DNA of 64,000 nucleotides. It comes from Pseudorasbora parva (taxonomy: Eukaryota > Chordata > Actinopteri > Cypriniformes > Gobionidae). Every line of letters begins with the position of its first letter. The stretch's first letter is position 1. The notes beneath the pieces were generated by a model. It made no database searches. It had not been told where the DNA came from and saw nothing but the letters and a program-made list of their open reading frames with translations. The translations under genes were made by a program, and so were the position numbers. Positions 49,661 through 61,329 of this stretch are shown piece after piece. Where the stretch lies: contig NC_090186.1 in the NCBI RefSeq assembly GCF_024679245.1, forward strand, positions 39,626,106 through 39,690,105. Reading direction: 5' to 3'.

Positions 49661-51140
49661 CTGACAAATGACCCCATAAAGTATGACAACAGGCCCTGCA
49701 CGCGTGCGTGTTCAATGAACTGCATCTGGTCAATAACGGTGGAAATGTTCAATATCTTTTTGTAGCCAAGACATTATAACACGAGTCTATGAAGAAATGG
49801 ACATTCAAAAATAAACCCTCCCCAAGTAAATGTTCACTATAATACCACCAGCCCTGGTCTTACTCCGAGAAACCAGTAAAAGTCAATACTGAGCAACTCA
49901 ACAATCAAATCCGCTTGTTGATGCAGCATGCGTCTTTTCTTAACATTCACACATCATGCGAAAGTCTAATAGTCCACGAACAGTGAAAGAGATTTAACTC
50001 TACACTAAATGATGAAAAGCCACTTTCCCATATACTTGGCATGCCTGCTCTCGCTTCGATTTAGTCCATACAGTAATTATCTAATCAAAACAAAGTATGC
50101 ATTAAAGCGAGGTTAAGAAAATGTGCACAAGTCACTGCTTTATTTAGCAGTCATAGTGTAAAATCTATCAGCACCTTCATCACTGATAGCTGCAAAACAT
50201 ATTTTCAGCACAAATATAATTGTCGGTTAATATCAACACATTACCTCACCATTTGCAAAATGATAAATGTGATTCAACTTTAAAAAAAAGAATAAATGAT
50301 TCTTACAGAACATAAATTAGACAAATAATCTCATAAAATACTCATTAGCACACAATCAAGCCCTGGCAAACAAAAGCACACCATGAAATAATAACTCACT
50401 AGACGGACACGCCACAGAGAGCATCCTAATGTAGCCTGTGTCACAATCGCCACGGCGATGCATGGATTTATTGCTACGGTAACCGTCTCGGCCGCTTCAT
50501 ATCCTGTCTAACATGTTATCGTCAGTGATGGTTCAGCATTCAGACTAAATAAATCAATACGCATCTTAGCAATGAGAATCGTGACATACGCTTGACATTA
50601 TTTAGATGTGAATAAACAATACGAGTGCAAGGCGATCAGTGTGTTTGCTTATCAAATAAATTGTATTGATGAGTGGGAAAAAAAATCATACAGGTTTTCC
50701 TTTAATATCCTATTAAAGGAACAGGCACTGATCGATCAGCAGATGCTGTCCTACAGACAACGGGATAGAGTCCTGCATTCAATACTCCCACAAGCCAAAT
50801 AAATCACTGATTTTATTACTGAAAATATATAATGGGTCATTAAAGCAAACTAACAAATAACTCCGAGCTATAATAAAGAGTGGATCATAAGGTCAGATCA
50901 GCTCAGTGTGCTCTGATCGTAATGTGGCGGCCGCTATAGAGAGCATCAGTACCTGCCCCCTTTTTTGGCAGGGCTGGCTCCGGAAGTCATTTTTCCATAC
51001 AATTTTCCCATAGGGATTAAAAAAAAATAACATCTTTCTAAAATGGTAATAAGCATGATGAACTAAACCAATCAGCTACGATGTGAATCACAACATTGGA
51101 ATATATATATATATATATTTGTTAAATATTTTAAAAACCC
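49661..51140. other. Gene-free interval
   Basis: No gene recognised. A GC-rich patch near 50890-50950 contains GCGGCCGC. A short AT run is at 51103-51119. Confidence 0.4.
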
Positions 51141-51317
51141 ACAGACAGACGTAAAAAGTAGGGCTGTAATGATATTCAAATGTCAAACTGAACGATCCCC
51201 GTCGCCTGCTGCCCCGCCCCAGCTCTCACGTCACCTTATGCCACAAAAATGCGTTCTTCCTTGACATTATATTAAATACTAGTTAGTAAACTTTTTAAAA
51301 GAGCTGTATATTTACTA

Positions 51318-51842
51318 TAGCCTAGAAATCTAGACGCACACTAGCGGCAGCAAATGTAATCTGCCCACGAGTGTCGTCTAGCAACTCTCAATACCTTTCT
51401 GAGCTGTACACGCCAAACTCTTGTCGGGCCAATCACATCGTGTATAGAGTCGGTGGGCGGGGCCATAATGACGACGGCCGAGTTGCGTTTGCGTGCTTCT
51501 AGTAAACACAGAAACTGGCGAACGGCGGCCTTTCTAATAAGCTTTGACCGCCACTCTGGAAGACTTGGAGTTAAGCTTTTCTCTGAGAAAAGAACAAAGA
51601 ACGGCACTGAAGTCCTTCTTAAAAAAGGGAAGATGTGTTCTGAGTTTTGCCGACCGGATACGGCGAATGTTTAATCTGTCAGCGAGCTCTGCTTCACCTT
51701 CATTGCTCTGGTTGGTGTAGCGCTATCCTATCGCGTGCAGAGGGAGTTTGAAAGACAAAAGTTTATCCCGCCCCTCAGATTGAGCTGTCAATGGTGAGTT
51801 TCCAGACCAAACATCTTGATGTGGGTCTGGCTTGTCAGGCTA
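51318..51842. mobile_element. Non-autonomous element with 9 bp target duplication
   Basis: Ends TAGCC...GGCTA with imperfect inverted repeats (left AGCCTAGAAATCTAGACG, right in reverse AGCCTGACAAGCCAGACC). TATTTACTA flanks it on both sides (51309-51317 and 51843-51851), a perfect 9 bp duplication. It contains GGTGGGCGGGGCC. Open frames on both strands (88 and 73 codons) lie wholly inside and have no recognised domain. A fragment TAGGGCTGTAATGATA just upstream (51160-51175) is another hAT-like end. Confidence 0.75.
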
Positions 51843-52436
51843 TATTTACTACATATTATTATACAAATATTATTTACTAAATATACACTAACTTTTGTCG
51901 TCCAAATGCATGTCATGTGACTTGGGTGATCGCTCAAGTTGCATGGCGGAAGGACAAAGAGCCAGGTCCCCAATTAACCAGGTAGTCAAAATGCTATCTT
52001 GGAGTCCAAGGCAACAACATAATTTTAATAGCTTTTTACGAAATCCAAAAATCCCTCTCACCACACTTTGTCCTGTCAGCTGTTATAATGTTCTTGTAAA
52101 GCACACTCTTTAGGCACGTGCACTGTATCACTTCAAATAAAGCGCAAGAGAAACTATGAGCGACGTTACGACGTCATTACGCAAAATCGCAAGTCATGAA
52201 ATAAAAGTAAAGCAACTGGTTCGACGTGTGTTAGCTGGGAAGGATTTGCATGCAGGTATGATGTTCATTCTGATCATCAGCAGTTTTCATGTTTCATTAA
52301 CATTTCATGGTGTAGGGAGGCTAGTGTATTCGCCATGGTAACTGTTGTTTCCATAACCCCAAAATGCCACTTTATTTTTAAATTAGTGTGTTGTACTTTA
52401 TTGCATTAACAAAAAACTGCTATTTTATTGCTTTAA

Positions 52437-54472
52437 AGGGATAGTTCACCCAAAAAGGATTGATGTTTATCTGCTTACCCTAGTGTATCCAACATGTAGA
52501 TGTCTTTGTTTCTTCAGTAGAACACAAATGAAGATTTTTTAACTCCAACATTAGTGTGTACATCCTATAATGATGTGAATGGGTAACCATTCTATGAGAG
52601 CAAAACAAGAACATACTTAGACAACATGCACAAAGATTCCTGTGGCTCATGACGACACATTGATATCTTAAGACACAAAACAATCAGTTTGTGTGAGAAA
52701 TCGAGCCGTATTTATATTTATTTTATTTATTTTTATCTAAAATAGAATGCTATATCCAACAGCCTGGAACACGCTTCACTTCCGCTTCACTTCACGCTCT
52801 GGCGTGGTGTACATGTGAAGACATTACTTCCGGTATACATGATCTGGCGATCGTGTACATGTGAAGACATTACTTCCGGTATACACACTCTGGCGTCATG
52901 TACATGTGAAGACATTACTTCCGGTATACACACTCTGGCGTCATGTACATGTGAAGACATTACTTCCGGTATACACACTCTGGCGTCATGTACATGTGAA
53001 GACATTACTTCCGGTATACACACTCTGGCGTCATGTACATGTAAAGACATTACTTCCGGTATACATGATCTGGCGATCGTGTACATGTGAAGACATTACT
53101 TCCGGTATACACACTCTGGCGTCGTGTACATGTGAAGACATTACTTCCGGTATACACACTCTGGCGTCGTGTACATGTGAAGACATTACTTCCGGTATAC
53201 ACACTCTGGCGTCGTGTACATGTGAAGACATTACTTCCGGTATACACACTCTGGCGTCGTGTACATGTGAAGACATTACTTCCGGTATACACACTCTGGC
53301 GTCATGTACATGTAAAGACATTACTTCCGGTATACATGATCTGGCGATCGTGTACATGTGAAGACATTACTTCCGGTATACACACTCTGGCGTCATGTAC
53401 ATGTAAAGACATTACTTCCGGTATACATGATCTGGCGATCGTGTACATGTGAAGACATTACTTCCAGTATACACACTCTGGCGTCGTGTACATGTGAAGA
53501 CATTACTTCCGGTATACACACTCTGGCGTCGTGTACATGTGAAGACATTACTTCCGGTATACACACTCTGGCGTCGTGTACATGTGAAGACATTACTTGC
53601 GGTATACACACTCTGGCGATCGTGTACATGTGAAGACATTACTTCCGGTATACACGCTCTGGCGTCGTGTACATGTGAAGACATTACTTCCGGTATACAC
53701 ACTCTGGCGTCGTGTACATGTGAAGACATTACTTGCGGTATACACACTCTGGCGTCATGTACATGTGAAGACATTACTTCCGGTATACACACTCTGGCGA
53801 TCGTGTACATGTGAAGACATTACTTCCGGTATACACGCTCTGGCGTCGTGTACATGTGAAGACATTACTTCCGGTATACACACTCTGGCGTCGTGTACAT
53901 GTGAAGACATTACTTGCGGTATACACACTCTGGCGTCGTGTACATGTGAAGACATTACTTCCGGTATACACACTCTAGCGTCGTGTACATGTGAAGACAT
54001 TACTTCCGGTATACACACTCTGGCGTCGTGTACATGTGAAGACATTACTTCCGGTATACACACTCTGGCGTCGTGTACATGTGAAGACATTACTTGCGGT
54101 ATACACACTCTGGCGTCGTGTACATGTGAAGACATTACTTCCAGTATACACACTCTGGCGTCGTGTACATGTGAAGACATTACTTCCGGTATACACACTC
54201 TGGCGATCGTGTACATGTGAAGACATTACTTCCGGTATACACACTCTGGCGATCGTGTATCGATCTGTTTTGTTTTTTTTGCTCTAATAGAATTGTTACC
54301 CATTCACATCATTATATGACTGGCACACAGCAATGGTTGGAGAATGGTTGGCAAATCTTCATTTGTGTTAAATTTTCACCCAAAAATGAAAATTGTATGT
54401 TTATCTGCTTACCCCCCTGTAGATGTCTAAGCAGATAAACATAAAATGTTCTTTTTTGGGTGAACTATCCCT
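52437..54472. mobile_element. TTAA-type non-autonomous element enlarged by a minisatellite
   Basis: The left end AGGGATAGTTCACCCAAAAA follows TTAA (52433-52436). The right end is its inverted copy at 54453-54472, but the right TTAA is no longer present. Subterminal words (GATGTTTATCTGCTTACC, CAAATGAAGATTTTTT, GACGACACATTGATATCTTA) match the element at 60277-61319. TTAA target use is typical of piggyBac-like transposons. About 1.45 kb of the interior is a 45 bp tandem repeat. Confidence 0.75.
52800..54260. repeat. 45 bp minisatellite, 32 units
   Basis: The unit starts GTGAAGACATTACTTCCGGT and ends CTGGCGTCGTGTACAT; units with GATCG are 46 bp. Unit starts can be followed from 52818 to 54219. 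Higher-order duplication is visible: blocks of five to eight units ending in a GTAAAGACAT unit recur. Twenty-six of the 32 units contain ACTTCCGGT, the reverse complement of the ETS-factor consensus ACCGGAAGT; four read ACTTGCGGT and two ACTTCCAGT. Long open frames on both strands result from a unit length divisible by three. Confidence 0.93.
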
Positions 54473-54479
54473 AGGCCTA

Positions 54480-55740
54480 TTTATTCATTTGTTTTAGTCA
54501 TATTCATACATTTTATGTTTGTTAAATAGGCTAAATTGGGACATTACTTGTGTGTGTGTCACATTTTTGGAAATATGTTTTTTTTTTTTTTTTTCTATTA
54601 CATTATAGTAAATGGTAAAATGAGTAGATTATTTTTGACTAGTACAGACATTTATTTCATTTTCGTTTACTCAGGTATGCTAACTGCTCTAAAGAAAACA
54701 TGAAGCCAATGTATAAAGTTAATAAAGATAAAGTTAATAAGTTAAAATATTGCTGTTGTTATTATTAAGAAAAATATGAAAATGTGGAGATAGGAGCTAG
54801 AAGTTAGCATTAACACAAAGATCTAGCTGCAAAATTTTGCTCTCGGACTCTCTAAAGTGCATCTTTATTATGGACTGGTTTTCACGGTGTCTTTCACTCC
54901 CATCTCAGGCGCCCACTGCATCGGCCTTGTCATTTCACAGTCATTATGTCATTTCAAATGAGTCTGAAGCGGCTTTGTTGCATTTCGGAATCGAAAACTC
55001 ATCTTTTATCACTTTTCGTCTGTCTGTCTGCCATATGTGCCTGGATATAATCCGCCTTAAAAGTGGGCACTCCAGGTGAGTCTGAATGGGAATGGTGTCG
55101 TGTGGCTTTGCTTGGCTTGCTAGAACAGGGGGAATATAGGCCAGCTAGTGATTTCAGGGTACAAATTAAGGGTTAACAAATCCATTGCAACAGCTTGATG
55201 TCCAACAACTGACCGCTGGAACAAACCACTACAATAACAAAACATAAAATCATTTCTAGATTTACATATAACAAAAAACTCTCAGTCTTAAGCATTATAC
55301 ATGGGGCAGCTAAAGACAATCTGCGTTGTGCAAGTCGAACCTCAACAGATTGTGGCCCTCGAAAGCCATTGTATATTCGCACACAGATGGATACACAAGT
55401 GCTCTTTATGTTCTGAGGGGGTGGGATCGGCTTCAGTAGCACGTGGAACAGATCGAGAAACACGTAGGCAGATGAGCGGTAAAACCGGAGGAGAGGGTCA
55501 GAGTTTTAGCGGATATGGAGGAGGAGGACAGAGGAAGGTTAACGCAGTGAAATATCACATGTACTCTTCTCCTAAATAGAGATGACGGAGCTTGATTTGA
55601 AGATGTGAACACTTCTGATGCTAATTTAACAACTTGCAAAAGAGACAAACACATATTGCAAAGTGAATAGTTATCATGGATTATTAATTTAAAATGGATA
55701 ATTCTGGTCTTGGATGCTGGTCAAACATTTCTGTTGGGCT
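54480..55740. other. Gene-free interval
   Basis: No gene recognised. A T-run is at 54580-54594. Short open frames (for example 54837-55079) lack support. Confidence 0.4.
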
Positions 55741-55744
55741 AATA

Positions 55745-56335
55745 CACTTTGGTAACACTTTACAATAACTTTACATAATGCAATAGTTGATTTAAAAAAA
55801 ATGATTCTTTGATTCAGAAGCATGTTTTCCAAAGTTAATCAAACTATAATCGAATCTCTGCTCATTAACTCATTTACCAAAACTACTAACCACAGAAGAG
55901 TCATAATAATGAGAGTTGGGGATTTTGATTCATCTCACTGAATTGAATCATTCTGTTCACTAAAAAGATCCGATCTGTTTGTTGATTCACTGGCTGTTAC
56001 TGTGAGTCATTAAGCCAGTAGGAGGCGATCAGTGAGCAATCTTAGGGAATCATTAATTCAACAGATCAGCCCCGGTTCATTAAACATCCCTGGGTGTAAT
56101 GAGCTAACAATGAGAATTACATATTAAAGAAAGAATTGATTAATCTTGATTTGTCCTAATTAATAAATATAGCAGTATTCATTATTAATAAATCATTGTT
56201 AATTAATACAAATTGTAATGTTAAAATGTAGAAATTAACAATGACCAACATTAATTATGTAAACATATGTTCATTGTTATTTCATGTTGGTGTGAACTAA
56301 TGCATGTATGATTACTAGAAAGTGTTTCCATTTTT
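55745..56335. mobile_element. TTAACATTAA-type interspersed repeat, fragmented
   Basis: GGTAACACTTTACAATAACT at 55751 marks one end. From about 56100 to 56330 permutations of TTAATGTTAA and AACAATGACC follow, related to 22045-22345. The middle is diverged or foreign. Confidence 0.5.
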
Positions 56336-56388
56336 TTTCTATTCCTGCTAAATTTCTGATCCTTTGGAGGTACCATCTTAAGGTTGTA

Positions 56389-56392
<4 letters not shown>

Positions 56393-56454
<62 letters not shown>
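56393..56454. repeat. (GT)n microsatellite
   Basis: About 30 GT units abutting the end of Tc1 copy B. Confidence 0.95.
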
Positions 56455-56456
<2 letters not shown>

Positions 56457-56499
56457 AACATTGATCGTAAAATTAGGACCACCATTTTAATATCTTTTT

Positions 56500-58420
56500 G
56501 GTCCCCCATTTGCTGCCAAAACAGCCCTGACCCGTGGAGGCATGGTATCCACTAGAGTAGACCCATGAAGATGTGCCGTGATATCTGGATGTTATTCAAT
56601 ATGTTGGCAGCAGATCCTTTAAGTCCTGTAAGTTGCGAGATGGGGCCTCCATGAATCAGACTTGTTTTAACAGCACATCCCATAGATGCTCGATTGGATT
56701 GAGATCTGGGGAATTTAAGGCCAAGTCAACACCCCAAACTTCTTGTTATGCTCCTCAAACTACACCCACCAGGGAATACAGTTTCCATGAATGGGTGTAC
56801 ATGGTCTGCAACAATGCTTAGGTCGGTGGTGTGTGTCAAAGTAACATCCACATGGATGGAAGGACCCAAGGTTTCCCAAAGCATCACACTGCCTCCGCCG
56901 GCTTGCATTTATCCCATAGTGCATCCTGGTGCCATGTGTTCCCCAGGTAAGCGAGGCACACGCACCCGGCCATCCATGCCCATTACTGGCGTTTCAGCGG
57001 TGGACAGGGGTCCGCATGAGTAACCTGACTGGTCTGCGGCTCTGCAGCCCCATACACAACAAACTGTGATGCACTGTGCATTCTGACACCTTTTTATCAG
57101 AACCAGCATTAAAGGGGGGGTGAAACACTCAGTTTCAGTCAATCTCATGTCAATCTTGAGTACCTATAGAGTAGTATTGCATCCTTCATATCTCCGAAAA
57201 GTCTTTAGTTTTATCATATTTATAAAAGAAATATAGGCTGTACCGAGTCTTTCCGGAAAAAACCGAGCGCCTGGAGGCGTATCGTGTGGGCGGAGCTAAA
57301 GAATGACAAGCGCAAAGCGGTGACGTCCTCAAGCGTGGAGGAACCCATCTATCTCAGCTAATACAGATAATGATCCACAATCAAATCTGAGGGAGAAATA
57401 AATTGAACAGGAGAAACGGCAACAGCAGGACGTCCGTCTCTGTGGTATGTAAGTTACTGTATTTAATGGCCTCTCCACATTTCTGTGTGTTTACTCGCAG
57501 TGTATGAGGACATGATTCGGTTTATGGACTATTGTATGCGACTAGACCTTAGAAGTAGCAAGCATACTGTAACGTTATACACAGAACAACAATGGAGTAA
57601 CCGTTAGCGCATTTGAATGACGAAGCACGCGATCGTGTCGTTTACTGATGTTTACTCATGCGACGGTAGCCAATAGCAGAGACATTTGAAGCAGTTTAAG
57701 TTAACTCACCGTCGAAGCTTTATCGCTGGGACCGCTCCGTCAGAAACACACTTCTTTGGTATGATTTGGTAAAGTCCTGTGACAGCAGTGGCGTGTAAAT
57801 CCATTTTGAGACGCAACTGAAACGATGTTGTCAAGCTTCCCGTCATTTCTGCGTTCAAATCGGTTCAAATGCAGCGCTGCTTTCCCGGAATGCTGTGCTG
57901 AAGAGTTGAAGTCGCTCGACGTCACCCATAGGAATAAAGTGGAGCGCGGCGCCGTTCACGGACGACTGGATCTGCAGCTGAGAGACTGTTTACAGCGTGC
58001 TCTAGTCACGCGCGCGCGCACCCTACCGGGAGAAGAGCCCGTACGGCCCATACAAGGACCTTCCGCTCTTATTAACGTCAAATAGACCCATACTCGAAAA
58101 AAACTCGCCGAAACTTGTGAGAAACCGGAAGGAGTATTTTTGACACAGAAATACTCCATCAAACGTCCAACATTAGTTTTTGAAACTTTGTCTATGTTTA
58201 GGATGGGAATCCAAGTCTTTAACAGTGTAAAAAGCTCAGTATGCATGAAACAGCATTTCACCCCCCCTTTAACTTCTTGAGGAATTTGAGCTACAGTAGC
58301 AAGTTGTTTGATCGGACCAAACGGCCCAGACTTCCTCCCGACAATTAGCCGTGACCGCCCATGACCCTGTTGCCGGTTCATCACTGTTCCTTCCTTGGAC
58401 TACTTTTGATAGATACTGAC
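56500..58420 (-). pseudogene. Tc1-like transposase pseudogene (copy B)
   Basis: Transposase-coding sequence reads on the minus strand in two pieces around the insertion. Recognisable parts are the linker region (58269-58420) and much of the catalytic domain (56500-57110), including the region before the catalytic Glu near 56693 (reverse complement AATCCAATCGAGCATCTATG). Deletions and frame changes break it in several places. Inactive. Confidence 0.75.
57113..58268. mobile_element. TTAA-flanked non-autonomous element
   Basis: Ends are inverted copies of AGGGGGGGTGAAA, flanked by TTAA on both sides (57109-57112 and 58269-58272). Removing the element and one TTAA restores continuous Tc1 sequence (AACCAGCATTAACTTCTTGA). 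TTAA duplication and precise ends point to a piggyBac-type mechanism. The interior is partly CpG-rich (CGCGCGCGC near 58010) and includes short open frames on both strands (57740-58384) without recognisable domain. Confidence 0.85.
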
Positions 58421-58429
58421 CAAATTTTG

Positions 58430-59515
58430 AAGACTAGACTCAGGACATAAGAAAATCCACTGATGGTCCAATAATGAGTATATTGAGAAGGAGTATCTCG
58501 ACGCATGCATTCCTTGTACAACGTTTCCACTAAATTCTCCTGTGTAAATAAAATAGAGCAGATCTCACAGAGAACATTTTAGAGAGCTGTAAATGGTTAA
58601 CCTCTCTCTGCGATAGTGTACTGATGGAAAGATCTGAAGCGTACTGATTTCCGACAGTTTATCAGAAGCAAGGCGCCTACTGCAGCTGGATTATTCCTGC
58701 AAAACTCAACACTGAAGATATCGCTCGGTTCAATCAAGCGTCAGGCAGCACAAAAGCCCCCAAAGTCCCATCTTCCTTCATTCACATGTGTAGCCGTTGT
58801 ATAAACGTCTTCCTGAATGACAAATGAACTACAAACTGCTTGACTCGACCGCTACACCTACTCAACTGCTAAAAATCTGCATCAACTTCCCAGGCTGGCA
58901 GGGGAACAGTCTCATCTCCACTCCCTCTCATGCCATAAAAGGTTAAAAAGGCCAGAGACAAGTTCATAAAAAAATGAGGAGACCTATAAGATTAAAAGAA
59001 GAGAGGAGAGGCGGCATGAAGAATGGCCTGGAGCGTGTTCGCCCTGCAGAGCTACATCAAGAAGACTCAATCTTTCAGGGGAGAACTTAGACCTGGGCTC
59101 AGAAGAGTCAAGGGAAGGCCTCTGCCTTGCTCATTCACCCAGTGTCATGAATTGATTCAAAGACAACAGCATGTACAGCATCTCTTCATTTAGACCTTGG
59201 ATGAAAACGTATACTATACATGACGATGAATAGCAACCTCAGTCTTATTTCCCAGTGGCTGACTACGGTTTGATGGGAAAAACAAGGACGGACTGCTGCT
59301 CTGCTCGTTGCTTATTGTTGGTTGTGTAAAAAAGGTATACGTGCTAAAATTTATTGGAAAGGGTTACCAATATGTTTATAATGGAGTAATATGTTTTACT
59401 TCAGATTAATTATTATTAATATATTATTATAATTATAATAATACAAATAAATAAATAAAAATATATATATTTGCATTGGATGCTTACAATTATAATGGAT
59501 GTATTATCAATATAT
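58430..59515. other. Gene-free interval
   Basis: No supported exon. Apparently single-copy sequence of moderate GC content at 58600-59330. Confidence 0.4.
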
Positions 59516-59519
59516 GTAT

Positions 59520-59684
59520 AATATAATATAATTAATACAATACAATACAATACAATATAATATAATATAATATAATTAATATAATATAATATAATATAAT
59601 ATAATATAATATAATATAATATAATATAATATAATATAATATAATATAATATAATATAATATAATATAATATAATATAATATAA
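59520..59684. repeat. (TATAA)n pentanucleotide array
   Basis: Pentamer array similar to 45520-45650, slightly degenerate at its left end (AATAC and TAATTAATA variants). Confidence 0.95.
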
Positions 59685-60502
59685 TGATACATGGCAAAAA
59701 AAGATTTTTCAAAGCTGTAAATAAAACAATAATTATTAGAGTATGTTTTACAAGAAAATACTATTTCACTCTTTCAACTTCAAAATTTCATATTTAATTT
59801 AATGTGTTATTTGCAGTTTATTTTAAATTATTTGTGAAGCTTTCTGAGTGAAAATTTCTACACCAACTTTTTTTCAGTTTAGGAGAAACTATGTAAGCTA
59901 CAAATAAACAATAAACTTGGCTTTTATATACTAGTCTTATACTGATTTAAAAAAAAAGAAAAAAAAAAGAGGCAAGAATCTACAATTGATGCACATTTAT
60001 TATGTGGATAACTGATAACTGAGGATAACTGAATAAGCAAAATCATCTCACATCATAAATCTCTCAGGCACGTCTAGTTATACGCTGGCATTAATGTACC
60101 TAACCCCCAAGAATATAATGCTGGACGGTTTTACCGCCCCGTCCGGCCCTCATAATAACAGCTGCGTTTGATAGCATCAGGCTCATAAACAGCTGTCATT
60201 ACAAACCAGGAGGCAAACATCGTCTTATAGTGCAGACTTCTTGTTTTCCATCATTTTGTTCAAGTCAAAGTCTTAAAGGGATAGTTCACCCAAAAATGAA
60301 CATTTGATGTTTATCTGCTTACCCCCAGGGCATCCAACATGTAGGTGTGTTTTTCTTCAGTAGTCAACAAATGAAGATTTTTTTACTCCAACCGTTGCAC
60401 TGTGCCAGTCATATCATGCATGTCAAATGGGCAGTTTTTCTATGAGTCACTATGAGAGTAAAAAACATAAATATATCAATCCATATTAAACCCCGTGGCT
60501 CC

Positions 60503-60506
<4 letters not shown>

Positions 60507-60555
<49 letters not shown>
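60507..60555. repeat. (GT)n microsatellite
   Basis: About 24 units, left flank of the nested repeat. Confidence 0.93.
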
Positions 60556-60558
<3 letters not shown>

Positions 60559-60841
60559 CCTGTTTATGTGGTTTATGAGGACACAAATTTGTATAACTAC
60601 ATGGGTATTACACTGGTATTACACTATAAATGTGGTTTATGAGGACATATCAAATGTCCTCGTAATTCAAATGGCCTTAAAAACATACTAAATTATGTTT
60701 TTTTGAGAAAGTAAAAATGCAGAATGTTTCCTGTGATGGGTAGGTTTAGGGGCAGGGGCAGTGTAGGGGGATAGAAAATACGGTTTATACAGTATAAAAA
60801 CCATTACGCCTATGGAGAGTCCCTGTAAACCACATAGACCA

Positions 60842-60844
<3 letters not shown>
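60556..60844 (-). mobile_element. Nested copy of the CA-flanked repeat
   Basis: Reverse complement of the repeat at 36713-36990: GCAGAATGTTTCCTGTGATG, GGTTTAGGGGCAGGGGCAGT and TATAAAAACCATTACGCCTA are shared. It lies between two GT tracts inside the TTAA element. Confidence 0.7.

Positions 60845-60909
<65 letters not shown>
60845..60909. repeat. (GT)n microsatellite
   Basis: About 32 units, right flank of the nested repeat. Confidence 0.95.
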
Positions 60910-60910
<1 letters not shown>

Positions 60911-61329
60911 TGCATGGATCAGTCGAATGGGACCGGTATGTACACATATCTATGATCGAGCCGTCATTTTGGCTTTATTCAGAGGAAGTAATGGCTTTGG
61001 TAATACTGGATGAGATTCGTCTGATACAAGGTAAAAAGATACTATAAATAAAACAGACACAGATCGTTTTGTGTCTTAAGACATCAATGTGTCGCCACAA
61101 GCCACAGGTTGAAAATTGATTGATATATTTATGTTTTTTACTCTCATAGTGACTCTCATAGAAAAACAGCCCATTTGACATGCATGATATGACTGGCACA
61201 GTGCAACGGTTAGAGTTAAAAATCTTCATTTGTTTTCTACTGAAGAAAAACCTACATGTTGGATGCCCTGGGGGTAAGCAGATAAACATCAAATGTTCAT
61301 TTTTGGGTGAACTATCCCTTTAAACCCAA

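Larger units (their letters stand above)
56463..58425 (-). mobile_element. Tc1-like transposon, copy B (decayed, interrupted)
   Basis: Reverse-complement relative of copy A. The transposon occupies 56463-57112 and 58269-58425; the middle 1.16 kb is an inserted element. The 5' part of the transposon beyond 58425 is missing. It keeps the block with GGTAAGCGAGGCACACGCAC that copy A has lost, but has its own deletion near 56982. Confidence 0.85.
60277..61319. mobile_element. TTAA-flanked non-autonomous element carrying another repeat
   Basis: Ends are inverted copies of AGGGATAGTTCACCCAAAAA, flanked by TTAA at 60273-60276 and 61320-61323. Subterminal sequences are near-mirror images for about 250 bp (ACATTTGATGTTTATCTGCT against its reverse complement). 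The middle holds two GT tracts with the 36713-type repeat in reverse orientation between them. Same family as 52437-54472. Confidence 0.85.

Noticed and set aside
49430..49765. 111-codon plus-strand open frame
   Set aside because: Lies mostly inside an interspersed element (49115-49660) and shows no conserved domain.
52800..54260. CRISPR-like array
   Set aside because: Units are contiguous without unique spacers and the genome is vertebrate.
52787..54287. Many overlapping open frames of 60-207 codons in the 45 bp minisatellite, both strands
   Set aside because: The unit is 15 codons without stops in several frames. No start context, splice site or conserved protein supports translation. Insertions of one base (46 bp units) break each frame repeatedly.
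55301..55579. 92-codon plus-strand open frame with a Gly-rich end
   Set aside because: No splice signals or recognisable family; overlapping minus-strand frames are similar in length.
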